Shown here: in pieces, positions 7,727 through 8,885 of the stretch
Layout: each line of letters begins with the position of its first letter
How positions within the stretch are numbered: position 1 is the stretch's first letter
From: Candidatus Poseidoniaceae archaeon
GTDB lineage: Archaea > Thermoplasmatota > Poseidoniia > Poseidoniales > Poseidoniaceae
Direction of reading: 5' to 3'
DNA: 8,885 nucleotides
Assembly: GCA_029250385.1 (NCBI GenBank)
Contig: JAQXFJ010000279.1
Coordinates: 1-8,885, forward strand
Notes under the pieces: generated by a model
Database searches by the model: none
What the model saw: only the letters and a program-made list of their open reading frames with translations
Told to the model about the DNA's origin: nothing
Position numbers and translations under genes: made by a program

Positions 7727-8885
7727 ATGAACCAATATTCCAAATCACTCATTTTGGTCAGTATTTTCCTGATTTCACTTTCTGCACCATTGCTATCTAC
7801 TAATGCTGAGGCAGAAGATGTATCAGACATTGCAGTTCTACACACTGCCATAAACCCCTATAATAACAATACATACCACTTACTGAGCGAAGCATCTTGG
7901 AGTGAATCTGCACAAGTTGCTTTGGGTCTAGATGGGTTCCTGGTAACCGTAGATGATCAACAAGAAAATCAATGGTTAATGGAAACATTTGCTAATTTTG
8001 ATAACCTTTCAAGACATTTGTGGATCGGTCTGTCAGACTACAATTCTGAAGGAGACTATCGATGGCATGATGGAACCCCCTTCTTGTATCGAAACTGGGG
8101 AGCTGAACAACCATCAGCCAATGGCGAGGAAGATTATGTCCACATTGCAAGTACCAACATGGGTAACATTATGCCCGGCTATTGGAACGACTTAGATGAC
8201 GACCCTCAATACTTTCCAGTATATGGTGTTGTAGAAGTTGGTCCAGGTGCAGATTATGCCCTTAGGTTTGATGGGATTGATGATAAAATTGTCATTGATG
8301 AAGATTTACCAAATTACTCACAGGTTATTGAGATTTCAGCAATGGTAAACATGATGGATACATCTGGATTAAATTTCATTACTATGCTAGGAGATTATGG
8401 CTGGGGTCTCTACATCAACAACGGGAACTTAGGATATTCCAGTGAATATTCAATCTCTCGTCACCCGACTTCTAATGTCAGCATAAATACCGATGAATGG
8501 ACTCATGTGAGTGTCATAATTGAAGCAGGAACATATGGTGAATTTTTCATAAATGGCGAGCCTGCTGGGCTTATTCCTATTGAGGATACTAACATACCAA
8601 AGGGAGATTTTGGTTCCAATGATTGTTACCAATCTGGAGCAGACTGTGATGAATTATTCATCGGCAAAATGGGTGCCGGTTGTGATTGTAATTACTTTAA
8701 TGGTATGATTGACAATGTGACAATAAGTAACTCAACGGAGTCGACATCTTGGCAATTCCCTGAAGGAGAAGGAAGTATAACCAGTGACGTATATCAAAAT
8801 AGGACTGGTGAAATTGACGGCGCATCATGGGTTATGCCTGACGGGACTATCGTTGCTCAAGCAATAGAATTATTCAACGAGCAAG
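7727..8885 (+). CDS. Secreted C-type lectin / LamG-domain protein (3' end outside window)
   Basis: This is a probable exported adhesin or carbohydrate-binding surface protein; 386 complete residues are visible and the frame is open at the right edge. Residues 1-29 look like a signal peptide: Lys6, a hydrophobic stretch 8-23, and cleavage plausibly after AEA at 27-29. A C-type-lectin fold covers about 36-171: WIGL (99-102), YRWHDG (111-116), the EQPS loop (127-130, in the place of EPN/QPD), EDYVHIA (135-141) and the calcium-site-like WND (153-155), closing with VVEV. It has no cysteine, so the usual disulfides are absent. A concanavalin/LamG-type domain follows: ALRFDGIDD (178-186), WTHV (258-261), FINGEPAG, LFIGK and FNGMIDNVTISN, with cysteines at 300, 307, 319 and 321. 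After it comes a FPEGEG...GEIDGASWV stretch typical of linkers beside LamG domains, so more domains or an anchor probably lie beyond the edge. ATG 7697 is an in-frame alternative, but 7727 gives the better signal peptide. The ligand is unknown. Confidence 0.88.
   Translation, partial: MNQYSKSLILVSIFLISLSAPLLSTNAEAEDVSDIAVLHTAINPYNNNTYHLLSEASWSESAQVALGLDGFLVTVDDQQENQWLMETFANFDNLSRHLWIGLSDYNSEGDYRWHDGTPFLYRNWGAEQPSANGEEDYVHIASTNMGNIMPGYWNDLDDDPQYFPVYGVVEVGPGADYALRFDGIDDKIVIDEDLPNYSQVIEISAMVNMMDTSGLNFITMLGDYGWGLYINNGNLGYSSEYSISRHPTSNVSINTDEWTHVSVIIEAGTYGEFFINGEPAGLIPIEDTNIPKGDFGSNDCYQSGADCDELFIGKMGAGCDCNYFNGMIDNVTISNSTESTSWQFPEGEGSITSDVYQNRTGEIDGASWVMPDGTIVAQAIELFNEQ

Noticed and set aside
7989..8195. 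Plus-strand open frame inside the lectin gene
   Set aside because: It is out of frame with the signal peptide and lectin domain, which run straight through this stretch.
1..8885. CRISPR arrays, tRNA or rRNA genes, insertion sequences
   Set aside because: No regularly spaced repeats, no tRNA cloverleaf, and no transposase or terminal inverted repeats were seen on either strand.

Overview
The window is about 8.9 kb of AT-rich, densely coding DNA with four protein genes and short gaps of about 60 to 110 bases. It looks archaeal. The glycyl-tRNA synthetase is the archaeal/eukaryotic single-chain type, next to a geranylgeranyl-reductase-like flavoprotein of the kind used in archaeal lipid synthesis. 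Several genes have AT-rich TATA-like boxes about 30 to 40 bases upstream of their starts and no convincing Shine-Dalgarno site. The secreted C-type-lectin/LamG protein and the low GC would suit a marine planktonic euryarchaeon (Marine Group II/III, Poseidoniales-like). That taxonomic placement is inference, because there is no rRNA or marker tree here.

Layout: (1) bases 1-1065, minus strand: N-terminal 355 residues of glycyl-tRNA synthetase, running off the left edge. (2) 1066-1174: divergent intergenic region with candidate promoters for both sides. (3) 1175-2275, plus strand: FAD-dependent geranylgeranyl reductase family protein. (4) 2276-2355: short gap with a bulged hairpin, an AT-rich box and a 13-base palindrome. 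(5) 2356-7668, plus strand: a very long (1770-residue) Lhr-type superfamily 2 helicase. (6) 7669-7726: short gap with an oligo-T/TATA-like tract. (7) 7727 to the right edge, plus strand: a secreted protein with a signal peptide, a cysteine-free C-type lectin domain and a LamG-like domain, incomplete at the 3' end.

The genes do not form an obvious pathway or defence island. They read as separate housekeeping genes (translation, lipid, DNA repair) followed by an envelope/extracellular protein. The most interesting observation is inside the helicase. Its roughly 900-residue C-terminal extension contains two copies of a winged-helix plus beta module, 356 residues apart, that align without gaps across the SDP...VFK...EVKD signature. 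The duplicated module resembles the YcaQ/AlkZ-like (HTH_42) region of bacterial long Lhr proteins, so this may be a long Lhr with a duplicated nucleic-acid-repair-type tail. No CRISPR array, tRNA, rRNA, insertion sequence or phage gene was seen.
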